From assembly GCA_030628155.1 (NCBI GenBank), contig DAOVRL010000114.1, forward strand, positions 1 through 14,662: 14,662 nucleotides of DNA. The letters run 5' to 3'. The position numbers were made by a program, and so were the translations under genes. The notes beneath the pieces are model-generated. The model saw only the letters and a list, made by a program, of their open reading frames with translations, searched no databases and was not told where the DNA came from. Origin of the DNA: DAOVRL01 sp023128595 (GTDB taxonomy: Bacteria > Planctomycetota > Phycisphaerae > Sedimentisphaerales > Anaerobacaceae). Of this stretch, positions 6,858-13,334 are shown piece by piece (within the stretch, counting starts at the first letter, position 1; each line of letters starts with the position of its first letter).

Positions 6858-7628
6858 TTAGAGCCTCTCTTCCATTTTGACTGTTCGCCGAGCAGCCTTA
6901 ATAGCAAGCTGGCGATCTACATCATCCTGGCATGTCTGGTGAAACTCACACTCCTCGCAGTGAAAGAGGTTCGGACAGATACGAGAAGAGATCTCTCCAC
7001 TCATTGTGTACCTGCACTGATTCTTGCCTGCAAGAGCATTGAGCTTGTCAACAAAAGGCCTGATCCTTGGGTCATTGCGGTACTTTTCTTTCTTCATCAT
7101 ACCTGCATGAAAAACGCATCCGGAACTACACTGGTATCCGAGAGTACACATACGTTTCTTTATTACTTCCGCCTGATACCAGATGCAGGGGGAGACTTCC
7201 TCTTCTTCAACCGGGGGCGCTTCAACAGGCACAGGCATTTCAACTGGCGCAGTAGTGACCAATTGAACATCGCGCGCCATTGTGATCGAACTGCCAAGAC
7301 GCTCAAGCTCAAAAGGTTTTGCCAAGTAGTCCACAGCGCCTCTACGCATTGCCTCGACTGCGGTGTCAATCGAGGGATAAGCGGTGACGATTATGACTTT
7401 CGCTTTGGGATTTTTCACCCTGACTTCGCTCAGCACTGAAAGTCCATCGCGGCCCGGCAGCTTCAGGTCCACAATCATCACGTCGTAGTCTTGTAGATTG
7501 AATTTCTCCAACTCCTTCTCACCATCACTTGCGGCATCAACCTTATGGTCTTCGCTTGAAAACCAGTCAACCAATGATTCCCGCATGATGTCTTCATCTT
7601 CTACTACCAAAATCGATTCTTTTTTCAT
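6858..7628 (-). CDS. Response regulator with duplicated Cys/His-rich output domain
   Basis: The 256-residue protein has an N-terminal receiver domain (1-~120) with a complete phosphorylation site: acidic E10/D11, phosphoacceptor D54, T82 and K104. A Pro/Val/Glu-rich linker follows (~125-147). The C-terminal half has two similar units, C148-x12-C161-x5-C167-x3-C171-x2-H174 and C205-x12-C218-x5-C224-x2-C227-x2-H230. The spacing is nearly identical, which points to an internal duplication that binds metal or an Fe-S cluster. There is no DNA-binding helix-turn-helix or enzymatic output domain. Related C-x12-C-x5-C modules occur in uncharacterised signalling proteins of anaerobic bacteria, as far as I recall; their function is not known to me. 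The start is supported by GGAGG nine bases upstream. A consensus sigma54 promoter lies 96 nt upstream, and the neighbouring gene encodes a sigma54 activator. Confidence 0.88.
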   Translation of the reverse strand: MKKESILVVEDEDIMRESLVDWFSSEDHKVDAASDGEKELEKFNLQDYDVMIVDLKLPGRDGLSVLSEVRVKNPKAKVIIVTAYPSIDTAVEAMRRGAVDYLAKPFELERLGSSITMARDVQLVTTAPVEMPVPVEAPPVEEEEVSPCIWYQAEVIKKRMCTLGYQCSSGCVFHAGMMKKEKYRNDPRIRPFVDKLNALAGKNQCRYTMSGEISSRICPNLFHCEECEFHQTCQDDVDRQLAIKAARRTVKMEERL

Positions 7629-7677
7629 GGCTCAAAACCTCCAGATATTTGCCTTTGTACTCAGTTCCACAAGATCA

Positions 7678-7709
7678 ATTCCCACAGCAACAAGCAGTCT
7701 TGTGGGAAT
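7678..7709. promoter_or_regulatory. Inverted repeat in the receiver gene leader
   Basis: ATTCCCACA (7678-7686) and TGTGGGAAT (7701-7709) are perfect 9-bp inverted arms with a 14-base loop. They lie between the predicted sigma54 start point (~7724) and the receiver start codon, so they could form an RNA hairpin in the leader or a protein-binding operator. A partial extra arm, TTCCACAAG, occurs just to the left at 7665. A similar element occurs at 10785-10812, in front of the kinase-activator operon. Confidence 0.55.
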
Positions 7710-7734
7710 CAGTAACCTACTCACCTTTTCTTGA

Positions 7735-7750
7735 TGCAAGACGCGTGCCA
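7735..7750 (-). promoter_or_regulatory. Sigma54 (-24/-12) promoter of the receiver gene
   Basis: The minus strand reads TGGCAC (7750-7745), five bases, then TTGCA (7739-7735), matching the RpoN consensus TGGCAC-N5-TTGC(A/T) with the required ten bases between GG and GC. Transcription would start near 7724. The adjacent gene (7861-9228) encodes a sigma54-dependent activator, which strengthens the call. Activator sites should lie at ~7760-7860; a GCATGAT heptamer occurs twice there (7758 and 7798), but I see no convincing operator. Confidence 0.85.
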
Positions 7751-7860
7751 AGAAGGGCATGATTTGGAGGGTGTTTTAAGAATTGCGCTAAGAGCAGCAT
7801 GATAAAGGGGTTATGACGGACAGTAAGACTGCTGGAAGATTGGCGAAAATAGCAGAAGTG

Positions 7861-9228
7861 CTAATAACTGCGACATTGGGTGTCTAATATATTGACATCG
7901 ATACTATACTTCTTCAGCTTGTTGTAGAGGGTCATACGGTGAATGCCAAGTATCTTGGCGGTCCCGGCAATGTTGCCGCCGGTTTCCTCGAGCACCTTGA
8001 GAATATGGTTTCTCTCCAGCGCCCCGAGGGTCCTTCCGTTGGCGGGAGCCGGGCCGGTCAGCTCCTGTGGGAGTTCGGCCAGAGTGATAGTCTTATCCTT
8101 TGACAGAATCACGCCGCGTTCGACCATGTTTTCCAGCTCTCTCGCATTGCCGCGCCAGGGGCAATTCAGCATGAATTCCACTACCTCAGGAGAGAAGCTT
8201 CTGACAGGTCTGTCGTTCTCTTTGGCATATTTCTTCAAGAAGTGCTCAGCCAGCGGTAAGATGTCCTCCCGCCTATGTCTAAGCGGAGGCAGCTCGACAG
8301 CGACTACATTCAATCGGTAATACAGGTCTTCTCTGAATTTCCCCTGTTCGATTATAGTCCTGATGTTCTTATTTGTAGCGGCAATGATACGCACATCCAC
8401 TTGGGTCTCTTCATTGCTGCCGACCCTGGTAATCTTTTTTTCTTCGAGCGCTCTGAGCAGGTGGACCTGTGTATTTGCGTCTATCTCACCTATTTCATCA
8501 AGGAATAGCGTGCCTTTGTCTGCGGCCTCGAACTTGCCGTTTCTTCTCTCGGCAGCACCCGTAAAGGAGCCTTTCTCATAGCCGAAAAGCTCACTTTCCA
8601 GCAGAGTTTCCGGAAGGGCTGCGCAGCTTGTGACGATGAATGGCTTGTTGTGACGCTGACTTTGGTGATGAATAGCCCGGGCGACGACTTCCTTGCCCGT
8701 ACCGCTTTCTCCTGTGATCAATACCGTAGCACTGGTCGGGGCCACCGTCTTGATAAGTTGAAATATCTTTATCATTTTGGGGCTTTTGGCAATGATGCCC
8801 TCAAAACTGTATCTGTCCTCAATCTTCCGGCGTAGTGTGATGTTTTCCTCAACCAGATTGTGATGTTCCACCAGATTTCTTATCAGAAGCTCGACCTTTT
8901 CCGGGCAAAACGGTTTTTCGATGTAGTCGTAGGCGCCTTCTCTCATGGCGGAGATTGCTGTTTGAATCGTGCCGTGAGCCGTAATAATAACCGTTGATAT
9001 CGTTGGGACTACCGTTCTTGCCTTCTTCATCAATTCAATACCGTTCATGCCCGGCATAATGAGGTCGGCAATCATAATCTTGACCTTTTTCTGTTTGATT
9101 ATCCGCAGCGCCTCGGCTGCACATTTGGCAGTCAGCACCTTATAACCGACAGAACTCAACCAGTCGCAGAGAGCTTCTCTTACTATGTCTTCATCGTCCA
9201 CGACGAGCAACTTAGTCTTTTTCTTCAT
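7861..9228 (-). CDS. NtrC-family sigma54-dependent response regulator
   Basis: The 455-residue protein has three standard parts. The receiver (1-~120) has acidic D11/D12, phosphoacceptor D55, T83 and K105. The AAA+ domain (~142-370) has Walker A GESGTGKE (173-180), the sigma54-contact loop GSFTGA (220-225, Ser for the more common Ala) and Walker B with D244-E245. A Fis-type helix-turn-helix lies at ~412-450. Family members hexamerise on phosphorylation, bind upstream sites and use ATP to open sigma54 promoters. The start overlaps the kinase stop by 17 bp, so the pair are one operon and almost certainly cognate. Its likely target is the sigma54 promoter at 7735-7750, immediately downstream. 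The ribosome binding site is weak, which fits translational coupling. All active-site residues are present. Confidence 0.95.
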   Translation of the reverse strand: MKKKTKLLVVDDEDIVREALCDWLSSVGYKVLTAKCAAEALRIIKQKKVKIMIADLIMPGMNGIELMKKARTVVPTISTVIITAHGTIQTAISAMREGAYDYIEKPFCPEKVELLIRNLVEHHNLVEENITLRRKIEDRYSFEGIIAKSPKMIKIFQLIKTVAPTSATVLITGESGTGKEVVARAIHHQSQRHNKPFIVTSCAALPETLLESELFGYEKGSFTGAAERRNGKFEAADKGTLFLDEIGEIDANTQVHLLRALEEKKITRVGSNEETQVDVRIIAATNKNIRTIIEQGKFREDLYYRLNVVAVELPPLRHRREDILPLAEHFLKKYAKENDRPVRSFSPEVVEFMLNCPWRGNARELENMVERGVILSKDKTITLAELPQELTGPAPANGRTLGALERNHILKVLEETGGNIAGTAKILGIHRMTLYNKLKKYSIDVNILDTQCRSY

Positions 9229-10717
9229 CTATGGTCCCCAGATATATCGAAAATGTTGTACCAGCGCCGCGGTCACTCTTTATTTCTATTTTGCCTCGAT
9301 GTCGCTCGATGATCCCGTGAACAACGGACAGTCCAAGCCCTACACCCTTGCCCTTCTCCTTGGTGGTGAAGAACGGAGTGAACAGCTTGTCCAGACTCTC
9401 CTTGGAAATGCCTACCCCCGTATCGCTGATATCAATTCTGATGGCTTTTTTAGGTGACTTACCAATCTTAATACCTTCGGCAGCCGATGTGGCGATCGTT
9501 AAGAGACCCCCACTGGGCATTGCCTGAGCCGCGTTCAGGATGACATTCATCAATGCCTGCTGGATTTGGTCGAAGTCCCCCAGAACACTGGGAAGCTTCC
9601 TCCCTAATTCCTTCTCAAGCCTTATATCCTCAAGACTGATTTGATGGCCGACTATTGCCAGAGCCGCCTCTACCGCCTTATTCATATCGACCGGCCTCAG
9701 AGTCACTTCTGTTTGGCGTGAGAAGTCAAGAAGGTTCTTGATTATGCGAGAACACCTTTCGGTTTCCTTTGCAATCTTCTCAAGTTGTGCTTCTGTTTCT
9801 TCCGTCTGGAGTTTGTTCTGTCTGTATTTCTTGAGAAGAAGCTTTATATAGACAAGGATGCCGGCTAACGGATTATTCACCTCATGAGCCACCCCCGCGG
9901 CTAACTGACCTAACGAGGCCAACTTTTCTGACCTGAGCAATTCCGCTTCCGTTCGCTTGCGCTCGGTGATGTCTTCTCCAGAACTAAGAGTACCAATGAT
10001 ATGGTCGGCTTTGTCTCTGACTATAGTGTTGTGCCATGCAATAATCCGCTCCTCTCCACTTCTGACCAGGATTGGATTCTCGTAGTATTCAGCCACCTTG
10101 ATTTCTCCGGCCATCAATTTCTGGAAGACTTTCCTCACCTCTTCCCTCATTCTTTCCGGGACACAGAAATCGAACCAGTTTTTCCCAATAATTTCCTCTT
10201 CTTTGTAGCCCAAGACCTCGGAGCCCATCTTGTTGATCAGCGTTACTTGCCCCTCAAGATTGAGAGCTACAATTATTACTCTCGCTACACTGAGGTACTG
10301 TTGTGCCTTGTCTCTTTCCTCCCGCAGCTCCTCCCATAACCGCTTGCGCTCGGTTAAATCTCTGAAGATCTCCAATGCACCAATTATCTCATTACTGCTG
10401 GACCGCAATGCTGAAGTTGTAACGTTTACAGGAATTTCCCTTCCTGCTCTATTCCTAATAGTCGCCTCATAGTTGAACATTGACTCTCCAGTTTCTAATG
10501 TCTTTTTTAGACGACATTTACCTTTGCAGAGATTACTCCTGAGGACAGTGTAACACTTCTTATTCAATACTTCCTCTTTCTTGAAACCTGTAATCTTTTC
10601 GGCGGCACGATTAAAGGTGGTGATCCTGGCATCTTTGTCTATAGTAAAGAGCCCTCCTTCCATACTCGCCAGGATATTATCCAAGAATTCCTTTGCGGCT
10701 TCATCTTCGATTTTCAC
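9212..10717 (-). CDS. Cytoplasmic PAS-PAS sensor histidine kinase (NtrB-like)
   Basis: The 501-residue kinase has no signal peptide or membrane segment. It carries two PAS domains (~8-125 and ~140-255), a HisKA helix with H278 in GVAHEVNNP, and an ATPase domain with the N box (NVILNAAQAM), DTGVGI, and the F/G2 region FTPFFTTKEKGKGVGLGL. It should autophosphorylate and pass phosphate to the NtrC-type regulator it overlaps, and possibly to the receiver protein at 6858-7628. The first PAS domain contains C55, C64 and C68 in the pattern C-x8-C-x3-C followed by RLKK, a possible metal, Fe-S or thiol-redox site. The signal is therefore cytoplasmic but unidentified. The start is GTG at 10717, supported by GAGGAG eight bases upstream. 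Confidence 0.93.
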   Translation of the reverse strand: MKIEDEAAKEFLDNILASMEGGLFTIDKDARITTFNRAAEKITGFKKEEVLNKKCYTVLRSNLCKGKCRLKKTLETGESMFNYEATIRNRAGREIPVNVTTSALRSSSNEIIGALEIFRDLTERKRLWEELREERDKAQQYLSVARVIIVALNLEGQVTLINKMGSEVLGYKEEEIIGKNWFDFCVPERMREEVRKVFQKLMAGEIKVAEYYENPILVRSGEERIIAWHNTIVRDKADHIIGTLSSGEDITERKRTEAELLRSEKLASLGQLAAGVAHEVNNPLAGILVYIKLLLKKYRQNKLQTEETEAQLEKIAKETERCSRIIKNLLDFSRQTEVTLRPVDMNKAVEAALAIVGHQISLEDIRLEKELGRKLPSVLGDFDQIQQALMNVILNAAQAMPSGGLLTIATSAAEGIKIGKSPKKAIRIDISDTGVGISKESLDKLFTPFFTTKEKGKGVGLGLSVVHGIIERHRGKIEIKSDRGAGTTFSIYLGTIDEEKD

Positions 10718-10757
10718 GCCAACTTCTCCTCAGCAACATTTCTAAACGTTCCGATAC

Positions 10758-10763
10758 ATTATA
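10758..10763 (-). promoter_or_regulatory. Candidate -10 element of the kinase-activator operon
   Basis: A consensus TATAAT lies on the minus strand about 41 bp upstream of the kinase GTG. No good -35 hexamer is found at 15-18 bp, so an activator-assisted promoter or a chance match are both possible. The inverted repeat at 10785-10812 covers the expected -35 region. Confidence 0.35.
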
Positions 10764-10784
10764 TTAGCAAAATCCGCTCAAAAC

Positions 10785-10812
10785 TCCCACAGATTTCGTT
10801 CCCTTCCGTGGG
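10785..10812. promoter_or_regulatory. Inverted repeat upstream of the kinase-activator operon, similar to that at 7678-7709
   Basis: TCCCACAG (10785-10792), 15 bases, then GTGGG (10808-10812). The leader of the receiver gene has the same TCCCACAG, 14 bases, GTGGG (7680-7706). The arms here are only 5 bp (CCCAC/GTGGG), so it is weaker. It sits over the -35 region of the candidate kinase promoter. The remaining 10813-10937 bases show nothing recognisable. Confidence 0.4.
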
Positions 10813-10937
10813 CGTATTGCCAAGTCTCAGCGGTGCTTGTCCTAAGTCATAACCCGATAACGCCCAATTTCGACCTCTTTCATAGTGTGCGATCCTACAG
10901 TATTTGTTCCAAAATGCAACGTTTAGTTTGCTTTTGC

Positions 10938-10965
10938 TTGACTTGCGGCCCTGTAAATGTATAAT
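10938..10965 (+). promoter_or_regulatory. Sigma70-type promoter
   Basis: TTGACT (10938-10943), a 16-bp spacer and consensus TATAAT (10960-10965) on the plus strand would start transcription near 10972. Downstream are a 37-codon ORF with a good ribosome binding site and then the ferritin-like gene. The long lead of about 285 nt before the ferritin-like ATG suggests that the small ORF or a leader RNA is transcribed first. Confidence 0.65.
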
Positions 10966-11016
10966 TTGCCTGCCTTTAGACAGTTCATATCATAAGCGCT
11001 GAATGAAGGAGACAAG

Positions 11017-11130
11017 ATGGGATGGCAATGCACTGTTGCACCAGTGAGGGTGAAGGCGAGACAGCGCATTGGCGCGGCCTGGACCGACAAAACTGTTAAT
11101 TTTGGCAAAAAACTGTTCGCAGATTATTGA
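11017..11130 (+). CDS. Possible 37-residue small protein or leader peptide
   Basis: ATG at 11017 has AAGGAG five bases upstream and lies about 45 nt after the start point predicted from the promoter at 10938-10965. The product is basic (several Lys/Arg, ending GKKLFADY) with no signal peptide, membrane segment or known motif. It is followed by 126 nt and then the ferritin-like gene. I do not recognise it. The combination of promoter and ribosome binding site is the whole case, so it may also be untranslated leader. Confidence 0.35.
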   Translation: MGWQCTVAPVRVKARQRIGAAWTDKTVNFGKKLFADY

Positions 11131-11256
11131 ATTTACCTGACGAATCTGGTATTCTTGATGTAGAAGCTTGGGCCTGGAGCTGCGGGATAACCGAGCTATT
11201 CTCAACCGGATGTCGGCTTGGGAGAAACAGGTGGAGCTTTTTGGGAAGGCGTCGTA

Positions 11257-11745
11257 ATGGAGACGAAGTTCAACGTCTTTGAAGTCCTCCAAATAGCTGA
11301 GAAGATCGAACATAATGGGGCCAAGTTCTACCTCAAGACGGCGGAACTGTTCGATGATCCGGAGCGCCGCGATATATTTTACAAGCTCGCCGGCTGGAAG
11401 GCCAAACACGAAAAAATCCTGGCGGAAAGAAAAAAACGCTTTTCCGAGAAAACCGGGCAGTTTGGGACTTTCGACCCTGATAACTACGTGCTGTCCAATC
11501 CAGACGTGATGGCAGGCCTTGCCGCGTTCACCAGCAAGCCGGATTCCGGAAGGAGAATGACGGGGCGCGAAGGCAAAAACGAAATCTTAAAGGACGCCAT
11601 CAGAAGGTCAAAGCAGGCCATAGTTTTTTACCAGGGTTTGAAGGGTTTTGCCAGGGACCTGGCAGGTAAAGATACAATCGAGCAGATTATCAAAGAAGAG
11701 AACCGGCATATTCGCACCCTAATCGAAGCGCTGGAGCAGGAGTGA
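11257..11745 (+). CDS. Ferritin-like (rubrerythrin-type) protein with degenerate metal site
   Basis: The 162-residue protein has the four-helix pattern of the rubrerythrin branch of the ferritin-like family. Helix 1 carries the E-x6-Y motif (E18...Y25) and helix 4 carries ExxH (E148-x2-H151). In helix 2 the expected ExxH is K48-x2-H51, and in helix 3 the expected E-x6-Y is S118...Y125. Two of the carboxylate ligands of a diiron centre therefore appear to be missing. There is no C-terminal rubredoxin domain. Functional family members reduce peroxide or sense metals; this one may bind a single metal or act as a scaffold. ATG at 11257 is preferred (AAGG eight bases upstream) to the in-frame TTG at 11218, because the family-like part starts there. 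Confidence 0.75.
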   Translation: METKFNVFEVLQIAEKIEHNGAKFYLKTAELFDDPERRDIFYKLAGWKAKHEKILAERKKRFSEKTGQFGTFDPDNYVLSNPDVMAGLAAFTSKPDSGRRMTGREGKNEILKDAIRRSKQAIVFYQGLKGFARDLAGKDTIEQIIKEENRHIRTLIEALEQE

Positions 11746-11778
11746 TAGACGTTCTCGCAAAAAGATAGTTCTATTCTG

Positions 11779-11802
11779 GGCGTTTCACGAGAAATGAGCG
11801 CC
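11779..11802 (+). terminator. Possible weak terminator after the ferritin-like gene
   Basis: GGCG/CGCC outer arms enclose a TTTC-ACGA-GAAA inner stem-loop with a four-base bulge, 33 bp after the stop and followed by TTT. Stem imperfection and the short T-run make termination uncertain. Confidence 0.3.
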
Positions 11803-11817
11803 TTTCAGTAAGCTGAC

Positions 11818-11833
11818 TGTACCTGCAGGTACA
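11818..11833. promoter_or_regulatory. 16-bp perfect palindrome, candidate operator
   Basis: TGTACCTGCAGGTACA is fully palindromic and lies 16 bp upstream of the HEAT-repeat protein start codon. Size and position fit a homodimeric repressor site. No second copy is visible in this window and no promoter hexamers are clear around it. Confidence 0.5.
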
Positions 11834-11849
11834 TTGAGGGGTTGGCTTT

Positions 11850-12356
11850 ATGGAATCGGAAGAGAAAGGATTTTCAGGCAGGGAGAAAAGCAGGTCGTCT
11901 TCAAATCTTCTTGAGAAGTTGGCCGAACAGTTACATTCGTCCAATGCATCAATCAGACGACAGGCTGCCTTCAGCTTGTCCTGGATGCAGGAGGATGGGT
12001 TGGAAATCCTAAAGGGGACTTTGTTCGGCGGTGTTCCCTCAAGGACGAAAAACGCAGCCGCCTATGGACTCAGGAAGATGCGCGGCAGAATGAAAAAAAT
12101 GGCCATTGAGGTCTTCACGCAGGGCCTGCAGCACCGTGACGCCTCTACCAGAGGGGTGTGCACAAACGCTCTGGTGCTGATGGGAGAAAGAACAGCCGGG
12201 CCTCCATCGAGTGGCGCAGGGGCAAAGCCGAGAATCGAGGAGATTCCAAGAAAAGGCAAACGGCGCAGAAGAATAACTCTTGAGCCCGCGGGCGGGCGAA
12301 GACCTGTGGGGGCCAGAGGCTCGGCCACACTAAAAAAACGCCGCGGCTCGCGGTAG
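11850..12356 (+). CDS. Small HEAT-repeat protein with highly basic C-terminal tail
   Basis: The 168-residue protein has a polar, Ser/Lys-rich start (1-19). About 90 residues of paired helices follow (~20-112) with HEAT-like spacing: SNASIRRQAAFSLSWM, then SRTKNAAAYGLRKM, then DASTRGVCTNALVLMGE. The tail (~118-168) is low-complexity and rich in Arg, Lys, Gly and Pro (KGKRRRR, KKRRGSR), likely disordered and able to bind nucleic acid. HEAT domains are protein-interaction scaffolds; no catalytic motif is present. GAGGGG lies about nine bases upstream of the ATG. The gene converges on the RNase HII-like gene with an 18-bp gap, and the terminator of that gene lies inside this one's last codons. 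Partner and process are unknown. Confidence 0.75.
   Translation: MESEEKGFSGREKSRSSSNLLEKLAEQLHSSNASIRRQAAFSLSWMQEDGLEILKGTLFGGVPSRTKNAAAYGLRKMRGRMKKMAIEVFTQGLQHRDASTRGVCTNALVLMGERTAGPPSSGAGAKPRIEEIPRKGKRRRRITLEPAGGRRPVGARGSATLKKRRGSR
12332..12353 (-). terminator. Rho-independent terminator of the RNase HII-like gene
   Basis: On the minus strand CCGCG-AGC-CGCGG (12353-12341) is followed by two bases and a run of seven T (12338-12332), starting 22 bp after the stop at 12375. It is embedded in the 3' coding end of the convergent HEAT-repeat gene. Confidence 0.7.
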
Positions 12357-12374
12357 AGCAGGCAACGCGGCCGA

Positions 12375-13334
12375 TCAGCGACACCGGATGAGCTGATTGC
12401 TGTCAATCCGGACGCGGGGGAGATTTGTTTGCAGGTCCTGGATGAAACGCAGACCGTCTTTCCAGTACCCCGCAGTGGGTTTCAAGTCGGCGCCGAAGCC
12501 GGCGAAATAGCGGTTTATGCTGCCGACCAGAAGCTCCCTGAGATACTTGCTCACCATTGACGCCAGCGACACCGGCAGGAATCGTTCATCGGCGCCGACT
12601 ACAAAATGCAAACGCATCCGTTTACCGCCGGCCCGCAGCTCGTAGCTGCTGACCGCCGGGCTCTCACGGAGAATCGTCAGCTCCGTGTCCTCGAACATCC
12701 TCTGCAGCACTTTGCGATAGCGGACCCGTCCGCCTTGCCTATCGACCATTATTTGCAGCTCATCACCGCCGAAATTGTCAAAAGCCTCCTGTATAAGCCT
12801 CGCCGTGGCGGTGAATAGCACAGTGGCCTTGTTCTTTACGTTGTTCACCATTTTGTTGTAGAACGCAACGTCCAGACAACAGCTTTTCAACTGCACCAGC
12901 TCCATACCATTCGCCGATAGATCGTCGGCCAGCACTGCTGAAGCAATCTTCCCGTCGGCAATATCCGCCACCAGGCGGTAATCACCGGCGTCTTTGTACC
13001 AGGGATAGTCCCTTAATCGCTCGATGCAAGTGGGGCACAATCGCATTAGAAGCTCGGCCAGCGTGGCCGGCTCCTCACCGAGACACCTTAGAGACGCCAA
13101 GACCGTTCGCTCCAGATATTTAATGCCGACCGATTTGCTGTAGGCCTTTTTGCTGTCGGCAACAAGCATCCGGCCTGCAAGGTGTTTGCGCCTGTCGCCG
13201 ATGCTCTTTCTCAAAACCTGCCACAGATCAGATGTTAGAAGTCGATGTGGGAGCGAGAAAGTGCTCGAAGATACGACCAATGGCCCCAGGATCGGGCCGA
13301 AACCGGCTTCATCAATTCCTACTAAAACCGCCAT
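12375..13334 (-). CDS. Divergent RNase HII-like protein
   Basis: The 319-residue protein has an RNase H fold of the HII type. It starts with GIDEAGFGPILGPLVV (6-21; D8 and E9 match the catalytic Asp-Glu of DEAGRGP). This is followed by DSK (60-62), a candidate third acidic residue D198 in IMVDRQGGR, an ASMVSKYLRE segment (258-267) matching the HII ASIVAKxxRD motif but with E267 for Asp, and AGYWKDG like the HII GYPT region. HII enzymes cut RNA in RNA-DNA hybrids at ribonucleotides. Here the GRG motif that contacts the ribonucleotide is GFG (F12), and an insert of about 100 residues (~85-185) includes a Cys pair (C100, C103). Typical RNase HII is ~200-220 residues. It may be a specialised ribonuclease or an inactive homologue. 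AAGGA precedes the ATG. Confidence 0.75.
   Translation of the reverse strand: MAVLVGIDEAGFGPILGPLVVSSSTFSLPHRLLTSDLWQVLRKSIGDRRKHLAGRMLVADSKKAYSKSVGIKYLERTVLASLRCLGEEPATLAELLMRLCPTCIERLRDYPWYKDAGDYRLVADIADGKIASAVLADDLSANGMELVQLKSCCLDVAFYNKMVNNVKNKATVLFTATARLIQEAFDNFGGDELQIMVDRQGGRVRYRKVLQRMFEDTELTILRESPAVSSYELRAGGKRMRLHFVVGADERFLPVSLASMVSKYLRELLVGSINRYFAGFGADLKPTAGYWKDGLRFIQDLQTNLPRVRIDSNQLIRCR

Noticed and set aside
6822..7439. 205-codon plus-strand ORF
   Set aside because: It is antisense to the receiver gene, which has complete receiver residues, a ribosome binding site and a sigma54 promoter.
11023..11042. Second sigma54-like site (TGGCA...TTGCA) near the small ORF
   Set aside because: The GG and GC dinucleotides are 12 bases apart instead of 10, so it does not fit the consensus.
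10990..11409. 139-codon minus-strand ORF
   Set aside because: It is antisense to the ferritin-like gene start and the small ORF, and shows no recognisable motif.
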